DNA of 47,839 nt from Methanobrevibacter sp. (GCF_017432245.1 NZ_JAFRJO010000046.1:1-47839); one strand, 5' to 3'. Positions 18,321 to 26,013 are shown, counted from the first letter of the stretch. Numbers and translations are program-made. Notes: generated by a model from the sequence alone, not told the origin.

Positions 18321-18659
18321 TTGTTAATTCATGAAAACAATAAGGGGTGTGTATTGGATAATTTTAAGTTAGTAAATCGTGATGAAATAATAAATTTTAT
18401 TAATTCTCACAATGGCTTATTGGAATTAATAGAAAAAGCATATCCTTTGCTAAAAATCTATTTTCCAAAATATTCTTATTGTTTATTATATTCAATAGAT
18501 CCTGAAATTATCAATCTCGAGCATATCATGCTATTTATCAATGGTGATGAAAAGGTTTATGATGAGGATTGTTTGAGGTTAAAAGAATTGGAAAATGAAA
18601 TAGAGAAATTGAAAGTTTCTAATTGCAATGTTAAGCCATTACTTTTAGTTGATATATGA
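18321..18659 (+). CDS. Small protein, first of two paralogues upstream of a HEPN gene
   Basis: This 112-residue soluble protein has no family I can name with confidence. It has a helical first half (GLLELIEKAYPLLKIYFPKYSYCL) and a DPEI motif followed by a predicted beta-alpha segment, with SNCNVKPLLLV near the end. A protein of this sort (an FPxY/DPE pattern) is often encoded directly before HEPN-domain proteins in bacteria, which I recall but cannot verify. GGTGAT lies three bases before TTG at 18321, supporting a TTG start. The next gene is a paralogue with roughly half its residues identical. Confidence 0.65.
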   Translation: MLIHENNKGCVLDNFKLVNRDEIINFINSHNGLLELIEKAYPLLKIYFPKYSYCLLYSIDPEIINLEHIMLFINGDEKVYDEDCLRLKELENEIEKLKVSNCNVKPLLLVDI

Positions 18660-18677
18660 TTTGATACAAGTGATAGT

Positions 18678-19022
18678 ATGTTAATTGAAGAAAATAAAAG
18701 AGATTGCATATTAGATAATTTTAAATTAATCAATCAAAAAGAGATTATTGATTTTATTCGTTCTAATACTGGATTATTGGAGTTAATTGAGAAAGTCTAT
18801 CCTTTGCTTGAATCTTATTTTCCAGATTATTTCTATTCATTATCATATGCAACTGATCCTGAAATAAAGGATTTGGAAGATCTGATGCTATGCATTCATG
18901 GTGATGAAAAGGAATTTAAAAGCAATCGTAAGAAGTTGCATGATTTAGAAAGGGAAATCGATTGTTTGAAAGTCTCTAACTGCAAGGTAAAGCGTTTGCT
19001 ATTAGTGGAGGTATTGTTTTGA
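18678..19022 (+). CDS. Small protein, second paralogue upstream of a HEPN gene
   Basis: This 114-residue paralogue shares the pattern NGLLELIEKxYPLL, the DPEI motif, GDEK and the C-terminal SNCxVKxLLLV with its neighbour, so the pair arose by tandem duplication. AAGTGAT lies three bases before its ATG, and only 18 bases separate it from the first copy. Its stop overlaps the HEPN start by four bases, so translation of the two is probably coupled. As the partner nearest the HEPN protein, it is the better candidate for a cognate antitoxin-like or adaptor protein. Confidence 0.65.
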   Translation: MLIEENKRDCILDNFKLINQKEIIDFIRSNTGLLELIEKVYPLLESYFPDYFYSLSYATDPEIKDLEDLMLCIHGDEKEFKSNRKKLHDLEREIDCLKVSNCKVKRLLLVEVLF

Positions 19023-19387
19023 CTTTCACTTGGGATAAATTTTATGATGTTGGAAGCTGCATGAAAAATATTTCCAAAAAGGAAGAGTATCAACGTTCTG
19101 CTGTAGGCCGTTTTTATTATGCAGCTTTTGGATTAGTGAAGAATTATTATGAAGATAAATATCAAAAAACAGTTCCTTCTAATGATTCTCATTCATTTTT
19201 AATAAATGAATTGGAAAAATCTTATGGTGATGAGAAGGCCTTAGGTGAAAACTTGAGAAAAATTAGAAGATTTAGGAATTATGCTGATTATGACAATAAG
19301 TTCTATATTAAAAATGTTGGAGTCAGCGAAGAAATATATAATGAAATTGTTCAATTATTGAATAATTTGAATAAAAAAAGTAAATGA
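19019..19387 (+). CDS. HEPN-domain protein
   Basis: This 122-residue helical protein has HEPN features: RSAVGRFYYAAFGLVKNYYEDKYQ in the first helices and RKIRRFRNYADYD near the C-terminus. HEPN proteins include many RNase toxins with an Rx4-6H motif; here the histidine is missing from the RNYADYD segment, as in the R-ADY subclass, so RNase activity is doubtful. GGAGGT lies six bases before a TTG start that overlaps the previous stop. The three-gene operon looks like a toxin-antitoxin or conflict module with a duplicated partner gene. Confidence 0.75.
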   Translation: MTFTWDKFYDVGSCMKNISKKEEYQRSAVGRFYYAAFGLVKNYYEDKYQKTVPSNDSHSFLINELEKSYGDEKALGENLRKIRRFRNYADYDNKFYIKNVGVSEEIYNEIVQLLNNLNKKSK

Positions 19388-19388
19388 T

Positions 19389-19410
19389 ATTACTCATACC
19401 TATGAGTAAT
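19389..19410. terminator. Palindrome between the convergent HEPN and pyrB ends
   Basis: ATTACTCATA and TATGAGTAAT form a perfect 10-bp stem with only two central bases. It covers the final codons and stop of pyrB and lies two bases past the HEPN stop, so it may act on both converging transcripts. Confidence 0.5.
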
Positions 19411-20313
19411 CAAGTTTCTTAAGATAGCCATTCTTACTGGAATTGCATTTGCTGCCTGTTCAAAGTACTTATTGTACTTTGTATCATCAACATCATATGC
19501 AATCTCATCAATTCTTGGAAGCGGGTGCATGACAATAAGGTCCTTTCCTTCAAGCAATTCCTTATTGATTAGGTAAGCTCCCTTGATTTTTTCATATTCC
19601 TCTTCATCAGGGAATCTTTCCTTTTGGATTCTTGTAACGTAGAGAACATCAACATCATCAATGACATCCTTAATGTTATTGGTTTGCTTGAACTTGATGT
19701 TGTTCTCTTCAAGGTCATGCAATGTTTCCTTAGGCATCTTAAGCTGGTCTGGAGAGACAAAGGTCATCTCCACATCATACATTCCCAAAGCGTATGAGAG
19801 GGAATGGACTGTACGCCCATATTTCAAGTCTCCAAGAAGGGCAATGTTCAATCCATCTATCTTTCCAAAGTGCTTTTTGATTGTGTAAAGATCCAATAAT
19901 GTTTGGGTTGGGTGTTGGCCAGCACCGTCACCTGCATTAATGATTGGAACATCCACCATATCGGATAGGAAACGTGATACTCCTTCAAGGTCATGCCTTA
20001 TCACAATTGCATCACAGTATGATTCAAACATCTTAGCTGTATCAGCAATGCTTTCACCTTTAGCGACTGAACTGATTGAAATGTCTCCAAGTTCAATGCA
20101 TTCCCCTCCAAGTCTTTTCATGGAGGCTTCAAAGGAAAGTCTTGTTCTTGTGGAAGGTTCATAGAATAAGAGTCCTAATATTTTTCCTTCAAGCTCTTTA
20201 GATAGCTTTTTTGATTTAGCAACATCTTCAAGCTTGCTTGCTTCCTCTAAGATGAATTCAATTTCATCCTTTTTAAAATCCTTTAATGAAATAAGGTTTT
20301 CATGGCCAAATAT
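19390..20313 (-). CDS. pyrB: Aspartate carbamoyltransferase catalytic chain, apparent non-canonical start
   Basis: PyrB condenses carbamoyl phosphate with aspartate in pyrimidine synthesis. The first ATG (20121) would give 243 residues and omit the carbamoyl-phosphate loop, but the same frame continues upstream with clear PyrB sequence: [21 protein letters not shown], then [13 protein letters not shown] directly before that methionine. No ATG, GTG or TTG exists between 20121 and the in-frame stop at 20353. An ATA at 20313 lies nine bases after GGAG and gives 307 residues, the usual length. Downstream motifs HPTQTLLD and HPLPRIDE are intact. So either AUA is used or the start was lost by mutation or error. 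No pyrI is in the window. Confidence 0.85.
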   Translation of the reverse strand: MFGHENLISLKDFKKDEIEFILEEASKLEDVAKSKKLSKELEGKILGLLFYEPSTRTRLSFEASMKRLGGECIELGDISISSVAKGESIADTAKMFESYCDAIVIRHDLEGVSRFLSDMVDVPIINAGDGAGQHPTQTLLDLYTIKKHFGKIDGLNIALLGDLKYGRTVHSLSYALGMYDVEMTFVSPDQLKMPKETLHDLEENNIKFKQTNNIKDVIDDVDVLYVTRIQKERFPDEEEYEKIKGAYLINKELLEGKDLIVMHPLPRIDEIAYDVDDTKYNKYFEQAANAIPVRMAILRNLITHRYE

Positions 20314-20350
20314 AGTATTACGCTCCTTAGATTTACAGTTGAAACACTGT

Positions 20351-20359
20351 TTTTATAAA
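20351..20359 (-). promoter_or_regulatory. TATA box of pyrB
   Basis: TTTATAAAA on the minus strand places transcription start near 20330, just ahead of the GGAG at 20326-20323. This argues that translation begins near 20313 and not further upstream. Confidence 0.5.
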
Positions 20360-20404
20360 TAAAAAGAAAAAAATAGATATGAATTTTATTTTAAAAAAAA
20401 ATGA

Positions 20405-20436
20405 AAAAAGTTTTTAATTTAGATTAAAAACTTTTT
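20405..20436 (-). terminator. Perfect 14-bp hairpin after small membrane-protein genes
   Basis: Arms AAAAAGTTTTTAAT and ATTAAAAACTTTTT flank a four-base loop. It lies 19 bases after the stop of the gene at 20456 and ahead of the pyrB promoter, fitting a terminator. Confidence 0.65.
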
Positions 20437-20455
20437 AATTCAATTCATCATATTA

Positions 20456-20599
20456 TTAGAATATGTATCCTAATAATGCCATTATGATGAATACAAGAAT
20501 AGCGATGATAAACACTTTCATGCCTATCTTCATCATCCATTTCAATAGCCCAAATATAATCATCAATAGTATAGCTATTATAATAATCTCTATAATCAT
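20456..20599 (-). CDS. Small membrane protein, 47 residues
   Basis: The protein (MIIEIIIIAILLMIIFGLLK..., ending MALLGYIF) is almost wholly hydrophobic with two predicted membrane helices separated by a short basic turn (KWMMKIGMK). GGTGAA lies three bases before the ATG at 20599. It follows another small membrane gene by 28 bases, probably in one operon. I recognise no family. Confidence 0.6.
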   Translation of the reverse strand: MIIEIIIIAILLMIIFGLLKWMMKIGMKVFIIAILVFIIMALLGYIF

Positions 20600-20627
20600 T
20601 TTTTCACCAGGCTATAAAAAAGGATAC

Positions 20628-20792
20628 TTAAGGAGCGATTTCGTCTCCTTTGAACCATCCAATAATTCCCACAATTACGGAAATGATAATACCAAGAATT
20701 AATGCTTTCCAGAAGTGGTGCATAAAGAATCCTACTATTGGGATTAAAAAGAATAATACGATTGCACATAAACAAACTTTATTTAATTCCAT
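20628..20792 (-). CDS. Small membrane protein, 54 residues
   Basis: The protein (MELNKVCLCAIVLFFLIPIVGFF...) has two hydrophobic helices around an MHHFWKA turn and a charged tail GWFKGDEIAP. GAGGTG precedes the ATG at 20792 by five bases. It is the first of two tiny membrane genes between the FAH-family gene and pyrB. No known family is recognised, but start, ribosome site and composition support a real gene. Confidence 0.6.
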   Translation of the reverse strand: MELNKVCLCAIVLFFLIPIVGFFMHHFWKALILGIIISVIVGIIGWFKGDEIAP

Positions 20793-20914
20793 ATTTTCAC
20801 CTCTTTTTCAGAACTCCTTTTTTAAATAAAGGATATTCTATTTTATAATATATTGTTAAGTATTATAATAATTTATCTATTTTATTCAAGTTTTTTATTC
20901 TTTTTAAGCATTTA

Positions 20915-21742
20915 TTAAATATTTAATTCATCAATCATTTCCTTGATTAGATAGTTCTTTAATGTTCCAATGTCTTCTATTGTCACTTCAACAATGGAAT
21001 CTGCCTTCATTTCACCTACACCTGGAGGTGTTCCTGTAGCTATTACATCTCCAGGATTCAATGTCATGGTCTCGCTTACATAGGATATGATTTCCTGAGG
21101 GGAAAAGATCATTTGTGAAGTGTTTGAGTTTTGCCTTGTTTCTCCATTTACCTTGGTTATGATGTTTTGATTCAATGGGTCAAGGGCTGTTTCTATATAT
21201 GGTCCTATTGGAGCAAATCCGTCACAACTTTTTCCTCTTGTCCATTGGCCATCTCCAAGGGTGAAGTCCCTTGCTGTAACATCATTTATTATTGTGTATC
21301 CGAAGATGTAATCATCCGCTTCTTCTATACTAACTTGTTTTGTTGTTTTTCCTATTACAACAGCAAGCTCTCCTTCATAATCTATTTGCTTGGAGACTTT
21401 AGGATAGACGATTATGTTGTCTGTTCTATTTACTGTAGTGGATGGCTTTATGAATATCACTGGACTTTCCGGTAGCTCTAGATTCAATTCCTTTGCATGA
21501 TCCTTGTAATTGAGGCCAATGCAGACTATCTTTGATGGTTCGGTAGGCGAATATATTTCAATCTCATCTAAGCTGTGTGATGCCACCATATTGTCTAAAA
21601 TGAATTTTATGTCATTATTGAAGTAGTCTAAGATGTCTCCCTTTAGTTCGATGACTTTACCTTCATCGTCTAGGAAACCTGATTTGATTTCTCTATCTTC
21701 ATTTAGACTGTCTGCCTTGTTTTTGAATCTTAGGAATTTCAT
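20915..21742 (-). CDS. Fumarylacetoacetate hydrolase (FAH) family enzyme
   Basis: This 275-residue protein has an N-terminal cap region and an FAH fold: CIGLNYKDHAKEL near residue 75, the metal-binding YEGELAVVIGK, NDVTARDFTLGDGQWTRGKSCDGFAPIGP, and the C-terminal GDVIATGTPPGVG. The family cleaves or hydrates acylpyruvates, decarboxylates oxaloacetate, or isomerises keto acids; the substrate in methanogens is not settled. GTGAT lies three bases before the ATG. It is downstream of hisG on the same strand, and its start region is partly duplicated in the 70-base gap. Confidence 0.9.
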   Translation of the reverse strand: MKFLRFKNKADSLNEDREIKSGFLDDEGKVIELKGDILDYFNNDIKFILDNMVASHSLDEIEIYSPTEPSKIVCIGLNYKDHAKELNLELPESPVIFIKPSTTVNRTDNIIVYPKVSKQIDYEGELAVVIGKTTKQVSIEEADDYIFGYTIINDVTARDFTLGDGQWTRGKSCDGFAPIGPYIETALDPLNQNIITKVNGETRQNSNTSQMIFSPQEIISYVSETMTLNPGDVIATGTPPGVGEMKADSIVEVTIEDIGTLKNYLIKEMIDELNI

Positions 21743-21807
21743 TTAATCACTGAAATGATTATTTTTTTCATATTAAAATCTTCATATTAGGAATTTCATT
21801 TAACCAC
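21731..21807 (-). repeat. Partial duplication of the FAH gene start region (57-bp offset)
   Basis: About 20 bases (plus-strand TAGGAATTTCATTTAA plus YCAC) occur at 21731 and again at 21788. The upstream copy creates a spurious ATG followed by five codons and a stop just ahead of the true start. Confidence 0.7.
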
Positions 21808-21812
21808 ATAAT

Positions 21813-22676
21813 TTATTGAATGATCCTTTCTATTGGAACTACAAGAATGTCACGTGCACCTGCATTTCTTAGCTTGTTTACAAGCTCGAAGACTTCTTCC
21901 TCTCCAACCACTGCCTGAACAGCCATTGTTTCCTCTTTTGACAAGACTTCAGATACAGTTGGTCCGCTCATTGCAGGCATGACCTTTTGAACTTCGCATA
22001 GGTCCTTTTTAGCTACATTCATCATAATCAATTTCTTTCTTCCAGCTTCAAGCACACCTTGAATTGATGTGCTTACCGCTTCCACAAGGTTTTTCTTTTC
22101 CTTGTAGGAATCCTTGTTTGCAATTAATTTGATTGAGCTTTCAAGTATTGTATCAACTATCTTCAAATGGTTCATGTTGAGAGTTGTTCCTGTGCTTGTA
22201 AGGTCTGTGATTGCATCAGCTATTCCAATGAATGGAGCTATTTCAGTTGATCCTGTAAGCTTTACGATTTTTATGTCTAAGTTGTTTTCTTCCAAGTATT
22301 TCCTTGTAAGTTTAGGGAATTCTGTAGCTATTGTCATTCCATCCTTTAGGTCATCCTTTGATTCTATTTCACTGTCATCAGGTGAAGCCAAGACAAGCTT
22401 GGTTGCACCGAACTGAAGGTCTAAAAGGATTTCAACATCTGCATCGTTTTCCTCTATGAGGTCGTATCCTGTGATTCCCATGTCACAGATTCCTTCATCC
22501 ACAAATTCAGGTATGTCTGCAGCACGTGCAAACATCACGTCTATATCTTCATTGTAAGTCTGTGAGAATAATTTTCTGTTTGTGCTGTCCTTGAGGCGAA
22601 GTCCTGCCTTTTCCAATATCCTTACTGCAGGATCACTGATTCTGCCCTTTGACGGCACCGCAATTTTGAGTTTCAT
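21813..22676 (-). CDS. hisG: ATP phosphoribosyltransferase HisG, long form
   Basis: HisG makes phosphoribosyl-ATP, the first step of histidine synthesis. The 287-residue length marks the long form, which has its own C-terminal regulatory PII-like domain for histidine feedback and needs no HisZ. Motifs are KIAVPSKGRISDPAVRILEKAG at the N-terminus, DMGITGYDLIEE, and the phosphoribosyl-binding DAITDLTSTGTTL. The C-terminal domain (about 210-287) ends in ARDILVVPIERII. GGATGA four bases before the ATG at 22676 favours it over the ATG at 22688. Confidence 0.93.
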   Translation of the reverse strand: MKLKIAVPSKGRISDPAVRILEKAGLRLKDSTNRKLFSQTYNEDIDVMFARAADIPEFVDEGICDMGITGYDLIEENDADVEILLDLQFGATKLVLASPDDSEIESKDDLKDGMTIATEFPKLTRKYLEENNLDIKIVKLTGSTEIAPFIGIADAITDLTSTGTTLNMNHLKIVDTILESSIKLIANKDSYKEKKNLVEAVSTSIQGVLEAGRKKLIMMNVAKKDLCEVQKVMPAMSGPTVSEVLSKEETMAVQAVVGEEEVFELVNKLRNAGARDILVVPIERIIQ

Positions 22677-23212
22677 GATTTCATCCATATTGTTTTATCT
22701 AAAGATTAGCTTATTATTGAAGCCATTGATATTTTTTATCTACAATTATTTTAGTTTTATTTCTATATAATATTAATCAATTTATGAAATTTTTCGACAT
22801 GTTTGATTATTAAATAATTTCAATATTTTTTCATCGTTTGTAATATATTTAAAAATAAATTTTACTTTTGTTTAGTTTCAGTTTTGATGAACTAATTTTT
22901 TATATGCTATATGAATAGCTAGAATTTTATTTGTTGTATATATAGTTTATGATTTTTAATTATAAATCATTACAATTACTGAATTCAAATTCTGTATTGT
23001 AATATATCATATTTTGTTAATTAAGGGCGTTATAAGGGCTATTTTTTAGAAACCTTTATATACTAGTAAATTATAAGATAATATTGTACTTATGAAAAAA
23101 AGCTTGTTCAGCTAGTATTTTTTAAAAATATGAAGTCTGAATAAGTTTACACTAATTATTGCATTAGTAATAAGTATAGTTTTTTAAAATAAAATTATGG
23201 AGAATGATATTT
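22677..23212. other. Divergent region between hisG and the histone gene
   Basis: The right end holds the histone promoter and a leader of about 125 bases. The leader contains an 8-codon frame at 23092 (MKKSLFS, stop) close to the predicted transcript start and a weak hairpin (ACTAAT/ATTAGT near 23149-23166). The left 350 bases are AT-rich with no visible gene. Confidence 0.45.
23050..23064 (+). promoter_or_regulatory. Strong BRE/TATA promoter of the histone gene
   Basis: AAACC followed by TTTATATACT gives a good archaeal BRE plus TATA box. The predicted start near 23085-23090 leaves a leader of roughly 125 bases, long for this genome. Confidence 0.7.
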
Positions 23213-23416
23213 ATGGCAATTCCTGTAGCTCCTATCGGAAGAATCATTAAAGATGCTGGTGCTGAAAGAGTAAGCGAAGACGCTAAAAAAGAATTAAACG
23301 CTTACGTAGAAGCACAAGCTGCTAAAGTTGCTAAAAAAGCTATCAAATTCGCAGAATTAGCAAAACGTAAAACCGTTAAAGCTGAAGACATCGAATTAGC
23401 TATTAGCGAATTATAG
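23213..23416 (+). CDS. Archaeal histone (HMf family)
   Basis: This 67-residue protein is a single histone fold: MAIPVAPIGRIIKDAGAERV, a central helix EDAKKELNAYVEAQAAKVAKKAIKFAELA, and the KRKTVKAEDIELAI loop-helix. It dimerises and wraps DNA as in HMfA/HMfB and is expected to be very abundant. GGAGAATGAT precedes the ATG at 23213; an upstream in-frame codon at 23204 adds only three residues. Codons are strongly biased and regular (GCT, AAA, GAA), fitting high expression. A two-hairpin 3' element follows the stop. Confidence 0.97.
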   Translation: MAIPVAPIGRIIKDAGAERVSEDAKKELNAYVEAQAAKVAKKAIKFAELAKRKTVKAEDIELAISEL

Positions 23417-23418
23417 AT

Positions 23419-23488
23419 CCCAGCTTTTCCAGCCCTTCGGGCTGCAAAACCTGGACCAAAACTCTTATCACTACGTGTTAGTGATAAG
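23419..23488 (+). terminator. Two-hairpin 3' element after the histone gene (copy B)
   Basis: Two bases after the stop, hairpin 1 has arms CCAGCTTTT and AAAACCTGG, identical to copy A at 3684-3751, but a different inner stem (CAGCCC/GGGCTG, loop UUC). The linker GACCAAAA is identical. Hairpin 2 (CTTATCACTA/TAGTGATAAG, 5-base loop, 23464-23488) keeps a long perfect stem with a different sequence. A T-rich tract follows. Confidence 0.85.
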
Positions 23489-23554
23489 GTTTTTACTTTT
23501 TACTGTTTTTTTATATTTTTTTTACATTTTTTTCAAGATCTAATTTTTTCAGAT

Positions 23555-24415
23555 TTATTTTGAGCATTGTTGTTTTAGTTTTTCATACTCTTTTTGGTTT
23601 AATTTTGTTATTCTTTTTATTGTTTCATCGTCTAGTCCTTCGTTTATGAGGTCTTTTGCTACTTCATAGTTTCTTGATTTTTGTCCTTCTTCATAGTATA
23701 TTCGGTCTCTTCTTCCTAGTATTCCTTTAAAATCCAGTGCACTTTCATCTATCATTTTCATCACTTCCTTATATTCTTCACTATCCGTTATGAATTTTTT
23801 AGCTAAAAATGATTGGAGAACTGCTGTGTGTAACTTATCTGTTTCATTCATTTTTGCATGGCATGTTAACTCGATTGATTTGATTAGCAATTCTTTAGGT
23901 GATCTTTTTGATTTCATGAATGTAAGTATTCTTAAATCCCCTATTTCCGATTTGCTAAGCTCTTCGTTGTTCTTATTTTTCAAACTTATATTATTTATAG
24001 TTTTATCTCCATCAAAGCTCTTAAACGATTTATAAGGTATAGTAAACCTGTCATTGTTGTGCCAATTCAAAATAAACTCATCATTGTCCTTATAATGAGT
24101 GCTAAGGATTAATGTGTGGACTTTTCTTCTATATTTGGTGCTCATATAACATGCATAGTCAAAAAATTTTTCCTTATCTTCCTTTCTTATTGCCGTTGAA
24201 TGTGCTTCTAGACTAATTATGTCATTATTGTCCAATTGCCCAAAGAAATCTGCCCTTCTTTCCTTTCCATCATATGTCACGATCTTGGTTGGACAAGGTC
24301 TCACTATTTTATATGGAAATCCAAATTTTTCAAGAATGGAATTTATTCCAGGATATAGAAGGCAAAAGTATTTGTCTTCAATTTTTTCCAAATCTATTTT
24401 TTCATTATTTTTCAT
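23555..24415 (-). CDS. Rpn/PD-(D/E)XK nuclease family protein
   Basis: This 286-residue protein resembles the Rpn (PDDEXK_2-type, formerly transposase_31) family of recombination-promoting nucleases. The nuclease core is near residues 50-110: ERRADFFGQLDNNDIISLEAHS, then a helix and a strand RRKVHTLILST. The usual ExQ or ExK is EAH here, so the catalytic lysine or glutamine is replaced. The C-terminus has the family tail GLDDETIKRITKLNQKEYEKL, a small helix-turn-helix. No strong ribosome site is seen. Such genes are multicopy in Methanobrevibacter and often sit beside mobile or defence genes. Confidence 0.7.
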   Translation of the reverse strand: MKNNEKIDLEKIEDKYFCLLYPGINSILEKFGFPYKIVRPCPTKIVTYDGKERRADFFGQLDNNDIISLEAHSTAIRKEDKEKFFDYACYMSTKYRRKVHTLILSTHYKDNDEFILNWHNNDRFTIPYKSFKSFDGDKTINNISLKNKNNEELSKSEIGDLRILTFMKSKRSPKELLIKSIELTCHAKMNETDKLHTAVLQSFLAKKFITDSEEYKEVMKMIDESALDFKGILGRRDRIYYEEGQKSRNYEVAKDLINEGLDDETIKRITKLNQKEYEKLKQQCSK

Positions 24416-24938
24416 TGTTTCGCCAAAATAATCTATAAATAATCCTAGTTTAAAGTTTATGTTATTTAAATTGATTAGTTTTTTTAAATATTGGATTTTA
24501 ATTGTTTTTTAATATTATAACGAAATTAAAACAATCTTTCAATCTGATATTTATTTTCCGAAACATTTAAATATAACAATTGTTATATTATAGTATAGAG
24601 AAATATAACAATCGTTATATTTTTTCTAAAGAAGAAATTTTAATCATTTCTAAAATTTCTTTTTTTAAAAATAAACCCTCCTTAAATGCAATTTTAATTG
24701 CTACAGACATTTATTTATCGCTCTTAAAACACAAATCAAACACACACAACACATATGATTAAAATAATGTAATCTCCTAAAAAATAAATAATTTCTTCTA
24801 CAAGTCTTTAAATCTCAATCATTTTATTATTTTAATCATATTTACTACTTTTTTTATTTTATTTTATTCATTTTTTATAGCTGATTTTATAAAAATTTAT
24901 TAAAAACAAATAATAAATTCTAAATTAAAGGTGATTAA
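24416..24938. other. Intergenic region with paired palindromes
   Basis: Apart from two near-identical palindromes at 24570-24622 (separate entry) the region is AT-rich. A 60-codon frame from TTG 24580 starts inside the first palindrome and has no ribosome site, so I do not call it a gene. The ribosome site for the next gene (GGTGAT) is at 24930-24935. Confidence 0.5.
24570..24622. promoter_or_regulatory. Two 20-bp palindromic operators, about three helical turns apart
   Basis: ATATAACAATTGTTATAT is a perfect palindrome within 24570-24589, and ATATAACAATCGTTATAT with one mismatch lies within 24601-24622. Their centres are 31 bases apart, placing them on the same DNA face. The form resembles MarR/TetR-type sites. 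No regulator gene is adjacent. Confidence 0.6.
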
Positions 24939-25412
24939 ATGAGGTTTAAATATTTGTTTTTATGCGCAATCTTTATTGTCTTGGCATCTAGCATAGCAGT
25001 TGTTTCAGCCGAAGATGCAGAAATAGGCGATTATACCTTTACCATTCCGGAAGACTTTAACATTACAAATCAAAGTGATGAAGGAATTTTTCTAGAGGAT
25101 GATTTAGGATTTTATACCATTACACTCTCTATGGCAGACGTCAAAATGAGTCAGGACCAAGCCATTGAAAATCTAAAGTTACAAGGATGGGATTTGGAAA
25201 AAGATCAAAACACAAAGGAAATTGGAATTTTCAATGTAACCCAATATGTTTATAACTATAAGAATGCTTATTGTGGATTCTTTTTCTTCTGTGAAAACGA
25301 TGATGATATGTTAATGATCACTCATGGAACTTCAGGACAAGACGATTTGTTCCTTGAAAGCGCCAGAGACTCTGATGTAGAGGATTTGATAGAATCCTTT
25401 AAGGAAAAATGA
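24939..25412 (+). CDS. Small secreted protein, paralogue 1
   Basis: This 157-residue protein has a signal peptide (MRFKYLFLCAIFIVLASSIAVVSA, cleavage near residue 24) and a mature domain beginning IGDYTFTIPEDFNI. It shares this start and the pattern NLKLQGWDLEK / FNVTQYVYNY with the next gene. No known domain is recognised; families of this kind are common in Methanobrevibacter genomes. GGTGAT lies three bases before the ATG. Confidence 0.7.
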   Translation: MRFKYLFLCAIFIVLASSIAVVSAEDAEIGDYTFTIPEDFNITNQSDEGIFLEDDLGFYTITLSMADVKMSQDQAIENLKLQGWDLEKDQNTKEIGIFNVTQYVYNYKNAYCGFFFFCENDDDMLMITHGTSGQDDLFLESARDSDVEDLIESFKEK

Positions 25413-25477
25413 GGCTATAGACTACAAAATTTTAATGCTCATTATTGAGGTAATCAAAAATAGTTTTAGGTGATAAA

Positions 25478-25936
25478 ATGAAATTTAAATATTTGTTTTT
25501 AGGGGTTATGCTTTTGATATTGGCAGGAAGCATGACAGCTATTGCAGCTGCAGATGACTATGAGTCTGTAGGAGATTATACCTTTGATATTCCAGATGGA
25601 TATCAAGTTGTTGACAAGGATGACGTTTCTGTTGGCATGGAATTGGATGAAAACCATACTGTTCTTGTTTATCAGTTAGATGCAGTAAGTGACATCAATT
25701 TTTTCAAGTCAATGCTTGAATCTGCTGGATGTGAATTCGGTGATGCACAAGAATTGAAAGTAGGAAATTTCGAAGCAACCCAATCCACTTACAAATTTGA
25801 TGAAACCCAAGGATATTTCTATATTTGCAGTGATGGTGGAAAACCTATTGTAGTAGCTGATGGAATGCCTGCAAGCGAAGAGCTTCCAGCAGCTGAAGAT
25901 AGTCCTGCTTATCAGGTTATTAATTCTTTAGAATAA
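25478..25936 (+). CDS. Small secreted protein, paralogue 2
   Basis: This 152-residue protein has a signal peptide (MKFKYLFLGVMLLILAGSMTAIAAA) and the same mature start, VGDYTFDIPDGYQV. GGTGAT three bases before the ATG matches its neighbour, 65 bases upstream, so the pair arose by tandem duplication. The mature regions have diverged considerably. The protein lacks membrane segments after the signal and probably acts outside the membrane or in the pseudomurein layer. Confidence 0.7.
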   Translation: MKFKYLFLGVMLLILAGSMTAIAAADDYESVGDYTFDIPDGYQVVDKDDVSVGMELDENHTVLVYQLDAVSDINFFKSMLESAGCEFGDAQELKVGNFEATQSTYKFDETQGYFYICSDGGKPIVVADGMPASEELPAAEDSPAYQVINSLE

Positions 25937-26013
25937 GTTAATTCTTATTCTCTTTTTTTCTTTTTTTAACTATTTTTAATTTTCAAACCCTATTTTTTTT
26001 TAAAATTTCACGA

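Noticed and set aside
20463-20702. 79-codon plus-strand frame
   Set aside because: It is antisense to two better-supported small membrane-protein genes with ribosome sites on the minus strand.
24580-24762. 60-codon frame from TTG in the intergenic gap
   Set aside because: The start lies inside a palindrome, there is no ribosome site, and the composition looks noncoding.
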